Position numbers and translations under genes: made by a program. Shown here one piece after another: positions 51,926-60,603 of a DNA stretch of 64,000 nt. The DNA is taken from NCBI RefSeq assembly GCF_007992175.1, contig NZ_BJZT01000008.1, positions 94,632 through 158,631 on the forward strand, read 5' to 3'. Every line of letters begins with the position of its first letter. Within the stretch, counting starts at the first letter, position 1. The stretch is from Methylobacterium haplocladii (lineage in GTDB: Bacteria; Pseudomonadota; Alphaproteobacteria; Rhizobiales; Beijerinckiaceae). The notes under the pieces are model-generated. The model was not told the origin of the DNA, ran no database searches, and saw nothing but the letters and a program-made list of their open reading frames with translations.

Positions 51926-52422
51926 GCGCTCTCGCCTCCAAGCCGGCGAAGGCCTTCCCGGCCTCGGTCCGCCTTGCCGTGGCCGCCGACATCGACGCCC
52001 TCGTCGCCCTGGAGAACGCCTCCTTCGTCGACGAGCGGGCGACGCGCCGTGCGATCCGCTATTCGCTGCGCTCGCCGACCATGAGCGTGCTGGCCGCGGT
52101 CACGGACGATGCCGAGGGTGAAGTGCTGGTCGGCGCCGCCACGATCGAGCGCCGACGCGGGAGCCGGATCGCACGCCTCGCCTCGATCGCGGTGTCGTCT
52201 TCGCGCTCGGGGCAAGGGCTCGGCAGCCTGCTGCTCGATGCCGTCGAAGTCGAAGCGCTGGCGCAGGGCTGCTCCCTGCTGCGGCTCGAGGCCCGCACCG
52301 ACAATCTCGGCGCGATCCGCCTCTACGAGCGGCGCGGCTACCGGCATTACGGGACCAAGCCCGACTATTACCAGGACGGCACGGCGGCCCTCTGCTTCGA
52401 GAAGATGCTGATCGTTCCGTAG
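51922..52422 (+). CDS. GNAT N-acetyltransferase (RimI-like)
   Basis: 166 residues from ATG 51922, overlapping the glucan protein stop (ATGA). Motif A reads IAVSSSRSGQGLGSLLLDAVE (R/QxxGxG/A, about residue 95), then LRLEARTDNLGAIRLYERRGY, typical of RimI-like acetyltransferases. The substrate is unknown. Translational coupling to an osmoregulated-glucan gene is unusual and may reflect a shared stress response. Confidence 0.85.
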   Translation: MSALASKPAKAFPASVRLAVAADIDALVALENASFVDERATRRAIRYSLRSPTMSVLAAVTDDAEGEVLVGAATIERRRGSRIARLASIAVSSSRSGQGLGSLLLDAVEVEALAQGCSLLRLEARTDNLGAIRLYERRGYRHYGTKPDYYQDGTAALCFEKMLIVP

Positions 52423-52583
52423 CACTGGCCGTGGCCGCCCGCCGACGTGCGCTGCCACACGAGGGCACGATCACGATTGCTGCAGCGCACTGGCAGCGAC
52501 CGGATGCCCAACCATTTCAAGCCCACCCCATACGGCCGCCCGGCTCGACGAGTCCCGTGGCCTCCCATCGCATGAGGATTTCC

Positions 52584-53675
52584 ATGCCGTCCCTGTTCGA
52601 CCCGATCCGTCTCGGATCTCTCGATCTGCCCAACCGCATCCTGATGGCGCCGCTGACCCGCGGCCGCTCGACCCGCGAGCACGTGCCGACGCCGATTATG
52701 GCGGAGTATTACGCGCAGCGCGCCGGAGCCGGCCTGATCATCACCGAGGCCACCGGAATCAGCCAGGAAGGCCTCGGCTGGCCCTACGCCCCGGGCATCT
52801 GGAACGAGGCGCAGGTCGAGGCCTGGAAGCCGATCGTGAAGGCGGTCCACGACAAGGGCGGGCGCATTGCGCTCCAGCTCTGGCACATGGGCTACCTCGT
52901 TCATCCCGACTTCCTCGGCGGCCAGCCGCCGGTCTCCTCCTCCGCCCGGACCGCGCCGGACGAAGCCCATACCTACGAGGGCAAGAAGCCCTACGGCGAA
53001 GCCCGAGCGCTGCGTGAAGACGAGATTCCCCGCCTGCTCGCCGATTACGAGAACGCGGCCAAGAACGCCGTCGCGGCCGGCTTCGACGGCGTGCAGATCC
53101 ATGCTGCCAACGGCTACCTGATCGACGAATTCCTGCGTGACGGCGCCAACAAGCGGACGGACCGCTACGGCGGCTCCATCGAGAACCGCGTGCGGCTCCT
53201 CACCAAGATCGCCCAGACCGTGGCCGGCGTGGTCGGCCCCGAGCGCACCGGCATCCGCTTCTCGCCGAACGGCCCGATCCAGGGTGTCGACGATTCCGAT
53301 CCGCACGCCGTCTTCGGGCTCGCCGCCGAGGTCATGGCCCGCATCGGCCTCGCCTATATCGAACTGCGCGAGCCCGGCCCGAACGGCACCTTCGGCAAGG
53401 CGACCGTCGCCCCCGTCGCCCCGACGATCAAGAAGGCCTTCGGCGGCCCGGTCATCCTGAACTGCGACTACGACGGCCCGAAGGCCCAGGCCGCGGTCGA
53501 ATCCGGCGAGGCCGACGCCATCGCGTTCGGCCGGCCGTATCTCGCCAACCCGGATCTGCCCGAGCGCATCGCCGAGGGTGCGCCGCTCAACAAGGACGAC
53601 ATGAAGACCTGGTACAGCCAGGGCCCCGAGGGCTACGTCGATTACCCCACCCTGTCGCAAGCCAAGGCGGCCTGA
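52584..53675 (+). CDS. Old Yellow Enzyme-family alkene reductase
   Basis: 363 residues from ATG 52584, with GAGGA six bases upstream; an ATG at 52572 is a weaker alternative. FMN/NAD(P)H-dependent reductase of activated C=C bonds (NemA/XenB group). Motifs: PNRILMAPLTRGRS (FMN binding), ALQLWHMGY (with the substrate-side His), QIHAANGYLIDEFLRDGAN and TDRYGGSIENRVRLL, and AFGRPYLANPDLP near the C-terminus. It probably detoxifies electrophiles such as nitroaromatics, enones or nitrate esters. The HAD gene follows 10 bp later. Confidence 0.92.
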   Translation: MPSLFDPIRLGSLDLPNRILMAPLTRGRSTREHVPTPIMAEYYAQRAGAGLIITEATGISQEGLGWPYAPGIWNEAQVEAWKPIVKAVHDKGGRIALQLWHMGYLVHPDFLGGQPPVSSSARTAPDEAHTYEGKKPYGEARALREDEIPRLLADYENAAKNAVAAGFDGVQIHAANGYLIDEFLRDGANKRTDRYGGSIENRVRLLTKIAQTVAGVVGPERTGIRFSPNGPIQGVDDSDPHAVFGLAAEVMARIGLAYIELREPGPNGTFGKATVAPVAPTIKKAFGGPVILNCDYDGPKAQAAVESGEADAIAFGRPYLANPDLPERIAEGAPLNKDDMKTWYSQGPEGYVDYPTLSQAKAA

Positions 53676-53685
53676 CAGGCAACCC

Positions 53686-54336
53686 ATGGACTACGAGCCC
53701 ACTCACAACTACCGGCTCGTCGTCTTCGACTTCGACGGAACGCTCGCGGACACCTACGACTGGTTCGCGAGCGTCATCAACGACGTCGCCGACCGCTACC
53801 GCTTCCGCCGGGTCGAGGCGCACGAGGCGGAGACGCTGAGGGGCATGGATGCCCGCGGGGTGATCCGCCATCTCGGAATCCCGGCCTGGAAGCTGCCGCT
53901 GATCTCCCGGCACATGCATAAGCTCGCCGCCCGCGACGCGGCGTCGATCCGGCTCTTCGTAGGGGTCGAAGCGATGATTGCAGAGCTCGACGCCGCCGGC
54001 CTCACGCTCGCCGTCGTCAGTTCCAACACCGAATCCAACATCCGCAAAGTGCTCGGCCCGGCTCTGGCGGCGCGCTTCCGCCACTACGCCTGCGGCGCGT
54101 CGGTATTCGGCAAGGCCAAACGGCTGCGCGTGGTCATGAAAGCGGCCGGCGCTGCACCATCCGAGACGATCGCCATCGGCGACGAGATTCGAGACGGGGA
54201 TGCCGCGGAACAGGCCGGATGCGCGTATGCGGCCGTCGCGTGGGGCTACACGAGGGCCGATGCGCTCGCAGCGCGCCGGCCCGTCATAGTGTTCGATACG
54301 CCGGGCGAGATCGCAACATATCTCGGGACGCGCTGA
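53686..54336 (+). CDS. HAD-superfamily hydrolase (phosphoglycolate-phosphatase-like)
   Basis: 216 residues from ATG 53686. HAD motif I is VVFDFDGTLADT (nucleophile Asp about residue 14), motif II VVSSNT, motif III Lys in FGKAKRL, motif IV AIGDEIRDGDAA (about 167). The cap is the C1 helical type (residues 20-95), as in Gph or PGMB. The substrate is not predictable from sequence. It begins 10 bp after the OYE gene, so the two probably form one operon. Confidence 0.88.
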   Translation: MDYEPTHNYRLVVFDFDGTLADTYDWFASVINDVADRYRFRRVEAHEAETLRGMDARGVIRHLGIPAWKLPLISRHMHKLAARDAASIRLFVGVEAMIAELDAAGLTLAVVSSNTESNIRKVLGPALAARFRHYACGASVFGKAKRLRVVMKAAGAAPSETIAIGDEIRDGDAAEQAGCAYAAVAWGYTRADALAARRPVIVFDTPGEIATYLGTR

Positions 54337-54375
54337 CGAAGCATCTGGGTTGCCGCCTTTCAGCGGCCCCCGTTG

Positions 54376-54873
54376 CTACTGCCCGCGGTTCGCGCCGGGA
54401 ACCACCGAGGAGCCGGCACCCGAACCGAAGGGCTCGTAGCGTGTCAGGCCGCGGAAGAGCTGGCCGAGGAAGGCGCGGTCGGCACCGCTCGACGGGGTCT
54501 TGCGCTCGATGAAATCGAACACGCGGCCGTCCTGCAGGCCGTAGAGCGCCACGCGCTCGACCTTGAAGGCCTGATTGTAATAAACCGCCGTGACCTTCTG
54601 GTCCTCCACCGACTCGCCGAGGAACAGCACGGTGCGGCTGGATGTCTGCGAGATGTAGTACCAGCTCTTGTTGCCCACCGTGGACACGGTGGAGGGTGAG
54701 CCGAGGATCTGGAGCACCTGCTCCGCGCTCATGCCCGGCTTCACCGTGGCGAGCGCGGCCTGGTCGATGACGTAGCCGTGGCGGATTTCCTCGCCGACGC
54801 AGCCGGACAGGCCAGCGCCCAGAAGTGCGAGCACGCTGACACGCGCAAGCGACGAGACGAGACGGCGCGACAT
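54376..54873 (-). CDS. bamE: Outer membrane protein assembly factor BamE (SmpA/OmlA)
   Basis: 165 residues. A lipoprotein signal peptide ends in GAGLSGC (lipobox LSGC, about residue 25). The SmpA/OmlA domain follows: ATVKPGMSAEQVLQILGSPSTV with the family GxS/T-x2-QV pattern, WYYISQ, and KVTAVYY. BamE is the small lipoprotein of the BAM complex that inserts beta-barrels in the outer membrane. It is transcribed divergently from the ubiquinol-cytochrome c chaperone gene, an arrangement found widely in this order. Confidence 0.93.
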   Translation of the reverse strand: MSRRLVSSLARVSVLALLGAGLSGCVGEEIRHGYVIDQAALATVKPGMSAEQVLQILGSPSTVSTVGNKSWYYISQTSSRTVLFLGESVEDQKVTAVYYNQAFKVERVALYGLQDGRVFDFIERKTPSSGADRAFLGQLFRGLTRYEPFGSGAGSSVVPGANRGQ

Positions 54874-55024
54874 CGAAGCCCCTTTATCCCTGAACGGAGG
54901 GCCCGCGGCACGATTTCTCTCATGCGTCTTCGGGCTTGCACCTGGAACGGGGGTTGCCGTACCGCGGGGTTATGGCTTTGACAAGGCAAGCTTGGCCGCA
55001 GGCATTTTCAATGCGGTGGATCGC

Positions 55025-55585
55025 ATGATCTTCGGCTTCTTTCGCCGCGCGGAGTCGCGCCGTCGCCTCATCGCCGGGCTGCATGTCCGCATCGACCAGG
55101 CCGCGCGGGCGCCCGGCCTCTTCCGGATCTTGAGCGTGCCGGACACGGTCGAGGGCCGGTTCGAGGCGGTCTGCCTGCACGTCCATCTCGTGCTGCGCCG
55201 GCTGCGCCGGCTGCCCCCGCCGGCAGCCGATGTCGGACAGGATCTGGTCAACGCCGTCTTCGCGCAGTTCGATGCCGCCTTGCGCGAACTCGGCGTCGGC
55301 GATGTCGGCGTGCCCAAGCGCATGAAGAAGCTCGGCTCCGCCTTCTACGGCCGCGCCGGCGGCTACGATGCGGCGCTCGATGCCGGCGACCGGCTTGCCT
55401 TGGCGCTGGCGCTCGGCCGCAACGTGCTGGGCGATGTCGACGGCGGGAGGGCCGGACCGCTCGCCGACTACGTCGTCGCTGCGGATGCCCGCCTGGCCGG
55501 CGCGAGCCTCGACGACCTTCTCGCGGACCGCCCGCTGTTTCCGCAGGCCGCCCGCCTCACGACACCCTTCGGAGCCAGCGCATGA
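55025..55585 (+). CDS. Ubiquinol-cytochrome c chaperone family protein
   Basis: 186 residues from ATG 55025 (GGTGGA just upstream; an earlier TTG at 54992 is possible). All-alpha; [15 protein letters not shown] at the start, [12 protein letters not shown], a predicted [22 protein letters not shown] helix (cut in two here) and [21 protein letters not shown]. The CBP3-like family assists assembly of the cytochrome bc1 complex. Its stop overlaps the DUF177 start by four bases. Confidence 0.88.
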   Translation: MIFGFFRRAESRRRLIAGLHVRIDQAARAPGLFRILSVPDTVEGRFEAVCLHVHLVLRRLRRLPPPAADVGQDLVNAVFAQFDAALRELGVGDVGVPKRMKKLGSAFYGRAGGYDAALDAGDRLALALALGRNVLGDVDGGRAGPLADYVVAADARLAGASLDDLLADRPLFPQAARLTTPFGASA

Positions 55586-56088
55586 CGCGCACGTCGCCCG
55601 GACCGCTCAGCCGCCTGATCCGCGTCGACCGCCTCGTCGGCGATCGCAACGGCGTCACCGTCGAGGCGACGCCGGAGGAATGCGCGGCGCTCGCCGCGGA
55701 TTTTGGGATCCCGGCGGTCCGCGATCTCGTCGGGCGTTTTCGCGTCGCCGGCACGCTGGCGCGCCTCGAAGTCACGGGAACGGTCGAGGCGGTGGTCACG
55801 CAGGTCTGCACGGTCACCCTCGAACCGTTCGAGTCGGCCGTCAGCGAAGAGGTCGAGGTCGCGTATTCCGACGGTGCCGCCTCGTTCGGCCTGGACCCCG
55901 AGGCCGTCGACCTGCCCGATCCAATCGTGAACGGGCGCGTAGATTTCGGCGCGCTCACCGCCGAGTTCCTGGCACTCGGACTCGATCCGTTTCCGAGGAA
56001 GCCCGGCACGGTGTTCGAGCCGGTGACGGTCGGCGACGAGGAGGGTCCGTTCGCCGTCCTGCGCAAGGCTCCCGCCAACGACGGCTGA
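55582..56088 (+). CDS. DUF177 (YceD) family protein
   Basis: 168 residues from ATG 55582, overlapping the previous gene (ATGA). Family signature: [18 protein letters not shown] followed by [16 protein letters not shown], in which the paired Cys seen in some YceD relatives is reduced to one. DUF177 proteins are linked to large ribosomal RNA metabolism in plants and bacteria. It is usually found near rpmF and plsX; here plsX follows within 140 bp and rpmF is absent. Confidence 0.85.
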   Translation: MTRTSPGPLSRLIRVDRLVGDRNGVTVEATPEECAALAADFGIPAVRDLVGRFRVAGTLARLEVTGTVEAVVTQVCTVTLEPFESAVSEEVEVAYSDGAASFGLDPEAVDLPDPIVNGRVDFGALTAEFLALGLDPFPRKPGTVFEPVTVGDEEGPFAVLRKAPANDG

Positions 56089-56228
56089 GCCCCTCCCGGG
56101 TCGCAGAGCCAGAATTCGTTTGCCCCCCGGCCCCCGATCGCTATTTTGCGCCGCGCCCGGCAGGTGCCTCGCCGCCGCCGCACTCTTGCCCGATCGCCCT
56201 CTCGCGAGGGACCCCTCCGCGACAGGCG

Positions 56229-57278
56229 ATGATCACGGAACCGATGTCGAACAGCGTTTGCATCTCGCTCGACGCCATGGGCGGCGATCACGGACCCTCG
56301 ACCGTCGTGCCCGGCGCGGCCATCGCCCGCGAGCGCCATCCCGGCATGACCTTCCTGATCTTCGGCGACGAGGCGATCGTCCGCCCTCTCGTCGAGGCCG
56401 AACCGCGCCTGACGGGCGCTGTCGAGATCCGCCACACCACGATGTCCATCGCGATGGACGAGAAGCCGAGCCAGGCCGTGCGCTCCGGCCGCGGCAAGTC
56501 CTCGATGTGGAAGGCGATCCAGGCCGTGAAGGACGGCGAGGCCCAGGCTGCGGTCTCGGCCGGCAACACCGGCGCGCTGATGGCGATGTCGAAGATCTGC
56601 CTCAAGACCATGGCCGGCATCGAGAGGCCGGCCATCGCCTGCCTGTGGCCGACGGTGCGCGGCGAGAGCGTGGTGCTCGATGTCGGCGCCACCATCGGCA
56701 CCGATGCCGAGCACCTCGTCGAGATGGCGGTGATGGGCTCGGCCATGGCCCGCATCGTGCTCGACATCGAGAAGCCGACGGTCGGCCTCCTCAACGTCGG
56801 TACCGAGGAGATGAAGGGCAACGAGGCGGTGAAGGAAGCCGCCCGGCTGCTGCGCGAGACCGAGCTCTCGAATTTTTCGTATTATGGCTTCGTCGAGGGG
56901 TCGGACCTCGGCAAGGGCACCACCGACGTCGTCGTGACCGAGGGTTTTACGGGGAACATCGCCCTGAAGACCGCCGAGGGAACGGCCAAGCAGATCGGGA
57001 CGTATCTGAAGTCGGCGATGAGCCGGACGCTCTCGGCCAAGATCGGGTATTTCTTCGCCCGCTCCGCCTTCGGAGCACTGCGCGAAAAGATGAACCCGAG
57101 CCGCGCCAACGGCGGTGTGTTCCTCGGCCTGGAGGGCATCGTCATCAAGAGCCACGGATCCGAGAACGCACAGGGCTTCGCGGCGGCCGTGGACCTCGCC
57201 TACGACATGGCCCGCCACGACTTGATGCGCACGACCCGCGAGATGCTGGAACATACGCCGGCGGTGGCGCCGGTATGA
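56229..57278 (+). CDS. plsX: Phosphate acyltransferase PlsX
   Basis: 349 residues from ATG 56229; ATG 56244 is a possible alternative. It converts acyl-ACP to acyl-phosphate, the first step of phosphatidic acid synthesis. Motifs: [70 protein letters not shown] and [19 protein letters not shown]. The length agrees with the family. It forms an operon with fabH (28-bp gap), linking fatty acid initiation to phospholipid synthesis. Confidence 0.95.
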   Translation: MITEPMSNSVCISLDAMGGDHGPSTVVPGAAIARERHPGMTFLIFGDEAIVRPLVEAEPRLTGAVEIRHTTMSIAMDEKPSQAVRSGRGKSSMWKAIQAVKDGEAQAAVSAGNTGALMAMSKICLKTMAGIERPAIACLWPTVRGESVVLDVGATIGTDAEHLVEMAVMGSAMARIVLDIEKPTVGLLNVGTEEMKGNEAVKEAARLLRETELSNFSYYGFVEGSDLGKGTTDVVVTEGFTGNIALKTAEGTAKQIGTYLKSAMSRTLSAKIGYFFARSAFGALREKMNPSRANGGVFLGLEGIVIKSHGSENAQGFAAAVDLAYDMARHDLMRTTREMLEHTPAVAPV

Positions 57279-57306
57279 CGTTCCAGCAGCAGGAAGGACG
57301 AGCGAT

Positions 57307-58284
57307 ATGACGACGCTACGCTCCGTGGTTGTCGGCTGCGGCTCGCACCTGCCCGCGACCGTCGTGACCAATGCCGATCTCTCCGAGCGAATGGAGACGT
57401 CGGACGAGTGGATCGTCCAGCGCACCGGCATCCGCCAGCGCCATATCGCGACGCCTGAGGAGACCACCTCGGTGCTCGGCGCGCATGCGGCCAGGGCGGC
57501 CCTGGACGATGCCGGCCTCTCCGGTGCCGATATCGATCTCGTGATCTGCGCGACCTCGACGCCGGACAACACCTTTCCCTCGACCGCAACCCAGATCCAG
57601 GCGGCGCTCGGCATCGAGACCGGCTTCGCCTTCGACCAGCAGGCGGTTTGCGCCGGCTTCGTCTACGCCGTCGCCACGGCCGACAGCCTGTTGCGAACCG
57701 GCGCGGCCCGGCGTGCCCTCGTGATCGGCGCCGAGACCTTTTCGCGGATCGTCGACTGGGAGGACCGCACCACCTGCGTGCTGTTCGGCGACGGCGCCGG
57801 CGCGATCGTGATGGAGGCCCGCGACGGCGAGGGGACCAAGGCCGATCGCGGCGTGCTCGCCAGCCGCCTGCGCTCCGACGGCCGTCATCGCGCGAAACTC
57901 TACGTTGACGGTGGTCCCGGCTCGACGGGCACCGTCGGGAAGCTGCGGATGGAGGGCAAGGAAGTCTTCCGCTTCGCGGTCGGCTCCGTCACCGATGTGA
58001 TCGCGGACGCCTTCGCCTTGTCCGGCACGACCGCCGACGAGCTGAACTGGTTCGTGCCGCATCAGGCCAACCGCCGCATCATCGAGGCCTCCGCCGACAA
58101 ACTCGGGATCGCCCGCGAGAAGGTGGTGCTGACGGTCGACCGGCATGGCAACACCTCGGCCGCCTCGATCCCGCTGGCCCTCGACGCCGCCCGCAAGGAC
58201 GGACGCATTCGCGAGGGCGATCTCGTGATGATCGAGGCGATCGGCGGCGGCTTCACCTGGGGCGCCGCGGTCATCCGGTGGTGA
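57307..58284 (+). CDS. fabH: 3-oxoacyl-ACP synthase III
   Basis: 325 residues from ATG 57307, with AGGAAGGACGAG upstream. It condenses acetyl-CoA with malonyl-ACP to start fatty acid chains. The catalytic triad is visible: Cys in [13 protein letters not shown] (about residue 116), His in [13 protein letters not shown] (about 252), Asn in [15 protein letters not shown] (about 282). [18 protein letters not shown] near residue 35 is the CoA-side signature. It follows plsX, and ihfA comes next. Confidence 0.95.
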   Translation: MTTLRSVVVGCGSHLPATVVTNADLSERMETSDEWIVQRTGIRQRHIATPEETTSVLGAHAARAALDDAGLSGADIDLVICATSTPDNTFPSTATQIQAALGIETGFAFDQQAVCAGFVYAVATADSLLRTGAARRALVIGAETFSRIVDWEDRTTCVLFGDGAGAIVMEARDGEGTKADRGVLASRLRSDGRHRAKLYVDGGPGSTGTVGKLRMEGKEVFRFAVGSVTDVIADAFALSGTTADELNWFVPHQANRRIIEASADKLGIAREKVVLTVDRHGNTSAASIPLALDAARKDGRIREGDLVMIEAIGGGFTWGAAVIRW

Positions 58285-58413
58285 GGCCGGCGGGCTCGCA
58301 GCGGCCCGCGGCCGGTCCGGCCGAAAGGCTTGGTTGACCCGGCCTCATCGCCCGATTAGCGTTCGCGATCATAAAGATACGCCACGACAGACGAATCGTC
58401 CGAAGGGGAGAAC

Positions 58414-58734
58414 ATGACGGGAAAGACGGTCACACGCGCCGATCTGAGCGAGGCCGTCTATCAGCAGGTCGGTCTCTCGCGAGCGGAATCCGCAGCCCTG
58501 GTCGAGACCGTGCTCGCCGAGATCTGCAACACGCTGTCGGAAGGCCAGACCGTCAAGCTGTCGTCGTTCGGCTCGTTCCTGGTGCGCTCGAAGGGCAAGC
58601 GGGTCGGCCGCAACCCGAAGACCGGCGTCGAGGTCGAGATCGAGCCCCGTCAGGTCATGGTGTTCAAGCCCTCCAACGTGCTCAAGGCCCGGATCAACGG
58701 CCTCAACGGCAGCGTCGAAGAGGACGAGGACTGA
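58414..58734 (+). CDS. ihfA: Integration host factor subunit alpha
   Basis: 106 residues from ATG 58414, with AAGGGGAG upstream. HU/IHF fold: [20 protein letters not shown] at the start, [12 protein letters not shown], and the DNA-intercalating arm [12 protein letters not shown] with the conserved Pro. It forms a heterodimer with IhfB to bend DNA. The plsX-fabH-ihfA-merR order is conserved in Hyphomicrobiales. Confidence 0.95.
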   Translation: MTGKTVTRADLSEAVYQQVGLSRAESAALVETVLAEICNTLSEGQTVKLSSFGSFLVRSKGKRVGRNPKTGVEVEIEPRQVMVFKPSNVLKARINGLNGSVEEDED

Positions 58735-58790
58735 GATCGGTTCGAATGGCGTCGTCGGCTGGTCTGAACGGGCTGAGGTGAGGGGAGTTC

Positions 58791-59267
58791 ATGGCGGTCG
58801 CGGTGCTGGTCGAAAGCGGTCACGACTCCGATAGGACCGAGAAGCAGCCCGGCGCCTTCCGCACGATCAGCGAGGTTGCCGACGATCTCGGCATTCCGCA
58901 GCACGTCCTGCGCTTCTGGGAGGGTCGTTTCGCGCAGATCCGCCCGCTCAAACGTGCCGGCGGCCGCCGCTACTACCGACCCGACGACGTCGATCTGCTC
59001 AAGGGCATCCAGCATCTGCTGCATGGCCGGGGCTACACCATCAAGGGTGCCCAGCGCGTCCTGAAGGACAACGGCATCCGGTTCGTCCAGGCCATCGGCC
59101 GGGGCGAGGCAGAGGCGACGGTCCCAACGCTGCAGGATCGCGAGACGGAGGCCGAAGCCGCATCGGCCGAGGCGGCTCCGGACGCCGACGTGCTCTTGCA
59201 GGACGTGTTGCGCGATCTGCGCGCGTGTCGCGAGGTCCTCGCCGGATTGTGGGCCGGTAGCGCTTGA
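58791..59267 (+). CDS. MerR-family transcriptional regulator
   Basis: 158 residues from ATG 58791, with AGGGGAG upstream. The winged HTH at residues 22-90 contains [42 protein letters not shown] and [23 protein letters not shown]. The C-terminal region is Ala/Glu-rich and has no Cys cluster, so it is not a metal sensor of the MerR/CueR type. It lies 56 bp after ihfA; this 'ihfA-merR' pair is a fixed feature of the order. Confidence 0.88.
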   Translation: MAVAVLVESGHDSDRTEKQPGAFRTISEVADDLGIPQHVLRFWEGRFAQIRPLKRAGGRRYYRPDDVDLLKGIQHLLHGRGYTIKGAQRVLKDNGIRFVQAIGRGEAEATVPTLQDRETEAEAASAEAAPDADVLLQDVLRDLRACREVLAGLWAGSA

Positions 59268-59325
59268 GCGGCGGACCGGCTTACGGTCATAGCGAACTTT
59301 GAGGGCGTGCCGGCGTTGAGGCGCC

Positions 59326-59745
59326 ATGGCCGAGTCCCATCGCCCGAGATCGCCGACCCAGGAGCTGATCGCTCGCGTCCTGCGGATCGTACGCGCCTCG
59401 CCCGATGCCGCCTCCGAGATGCTGGAGCTGATGTTCCTCGTCAGCCAGATCGAGGCGCTCACCACGATCGACCGCGAGTATCGCGACGCCCGTCGCGTCA
59501 TCAGCCGGCTGCGAAATCCGCTCTGGGATATGGGGCCGAGCGACCGCGAGCATCTGCTCAAAGCCGCCGAGACCATTCGGAAAGCCTGCAACCTCAAAGA
59601 GAAAGACATTCCCGTAACGCCCCTCGCCGATCTCGGAGAGCGTGAACGGATCGAGCGCCATCTCATCGCCGCCCTCGGCAGTGAGTTGGACGCCGCGCAG
59701 ATCGCTCGCGTGACCGGCGCCGTCGCCGCTGCGTTGCAGCATTGA
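59326..59745 (+). CDS. Hypothetical protein, all-helical
   Basis: 139 residues from ATG 59326, the only sensible start. Predicted all-alpha with charged surface segments (LERERIERHL-like) and no transmembrane segment or signal peptide. I do not recognise a family. It is 58 bp after the MerR gene on the same strand and could be its last operon member. Confidence 0.6.
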   Translation: MAESHRPRSPTQELIARVLRIVRASPDAASEMLELMFLVSQIEALTTIDREYRDARRVISRLRNPLWDMGPSDREHLLKAAETIRKACNLKEKDIPVTPLADLGERERIERHLIAALGSELDAAQIARVTGAVAAALQH

Positions 59746-59859
59746 GAGCAGCCTTCGTGGCCTCGACGCCGCACGGGGGCATCCCCACATCCGGACCGTG
59801 CCACAGGCCTCCGCTTCCGCTCGGACAGTCCGGCGGCGAACGGGGCTCGGAGAAATCAC

Positions 59860-60345
59860 ATGATCGCCGTCCGTTCCTCTGCAGCCACCGTTGTCGCCGT
59901 ACTCATGGCCGCCGGGCTGGTCTGCGCCGCGCCGGCCCAGGCTCAGACCACGACGACCCGTAGCGAGACGGTGGCCTCCGGCAAGGTCGTACGCCTCGTC
60001 ATCAGCCCGAACCTGAAGAAGGATTGCTCCACCGGCTCCCTGCCGGAGATCAAGGTCGTCACCGCCCCGCAGAACGGCCAGCTCAAGAGCAAGAGCGGCA
60101 AGCTCAAGACCCCGGCGAGCTACCGCTGCCCGAACAAGGAAGCGCAGGCCACGGCGGTCTTCTACAAGAGCAAGGCCGGCTTCACCGGGAGCGATCAGGT
60201 ACTGATCGAGGTCAAGACCGCCGAGGGCACGGTCGAGAAGCAGGACATCCGCATCACCGTCGAGGCAGCCAAGGCGGATGCGAAGAAGCCGGACGAGAAA
60301 AAGACGGAGGATAAAAAGGACGACAAGGATCTGTCCGATCTTTGA
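59860..60345 (+). CDS. Secreted hypothetical protein with Lys/Asp-rich tail
   Basis: 161 residues from ATG 59860. A clear Sec signal peptide ends in APAQA (about residue 28). The mature part (30-130) is beta-rich with two Cys (DCSTGS and YRCPNK) that could form a disulphide, and the last 28 residues are strongly charged (DAKKPDEKKTEDKKDDK). The fold of residues 40-130 resembles Ig-like or cadherin-like tandem strands (SGKVVRLVISPN..VTAPQNG). Function unknown; periplasmic location is likely. Confidence 0.7.
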   Translation: MIAVRSSAATVVAVLMAAGLVCAAPAQAQTTTTRSETVASGKVVRLVISPNLKKDCSTGSLPEIKVVTAPQNGQLKSKSGKLKTPASYRCPNKEAQATAVFYKSKAGFTGSDQVLIEVKTAEGTVEKQDIRITVEAAKADAKKPDEKKTEDKKDDKDLSDL

Positions 60346-60377
60346 GACGAAGCCTCGATTGGACCGTTGACGCCGCG

Positions 60378-60408
60378 CTTGTTGCATCGCAGCATAAGAC
60401 TTGGCGCC
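60378..60408 (-). promoter_or_regulatory. Second copy of the TGCAACAA-type motif
   Basis: On the minus strand this reads GGCGCC, AAGTCTTATGCTGCGATG, then CAACAAG, matching 44836-44862 (GGCGC, TTATATTGCGGTG, CAACAAG) in order and nearly in spacing. No minus-strand gene of substance lies downstream. The surrounding 60346-60603 has no recognisable gene; it is the promoter region of the prkA operon. Confidence 0.3.
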
Positions 60409-60603
60409 CGTCGATGCGGGCCGAAGTCGGTCAAGCCTGTAAAGGGTTTGGCCGACCACGAGACCTGCTGCAATCCTGCCATGGTGTGGCCCGTTTCACA
60501 CGCTCAAACTGCGAGATGTGGGCGCTGCGACAAAACCGATAATGTCCGTTGCATCCAAGCCGGGACAGGATGAAGCTGTCCTGAGTTTGATGGGGGTGTC
60601 CGA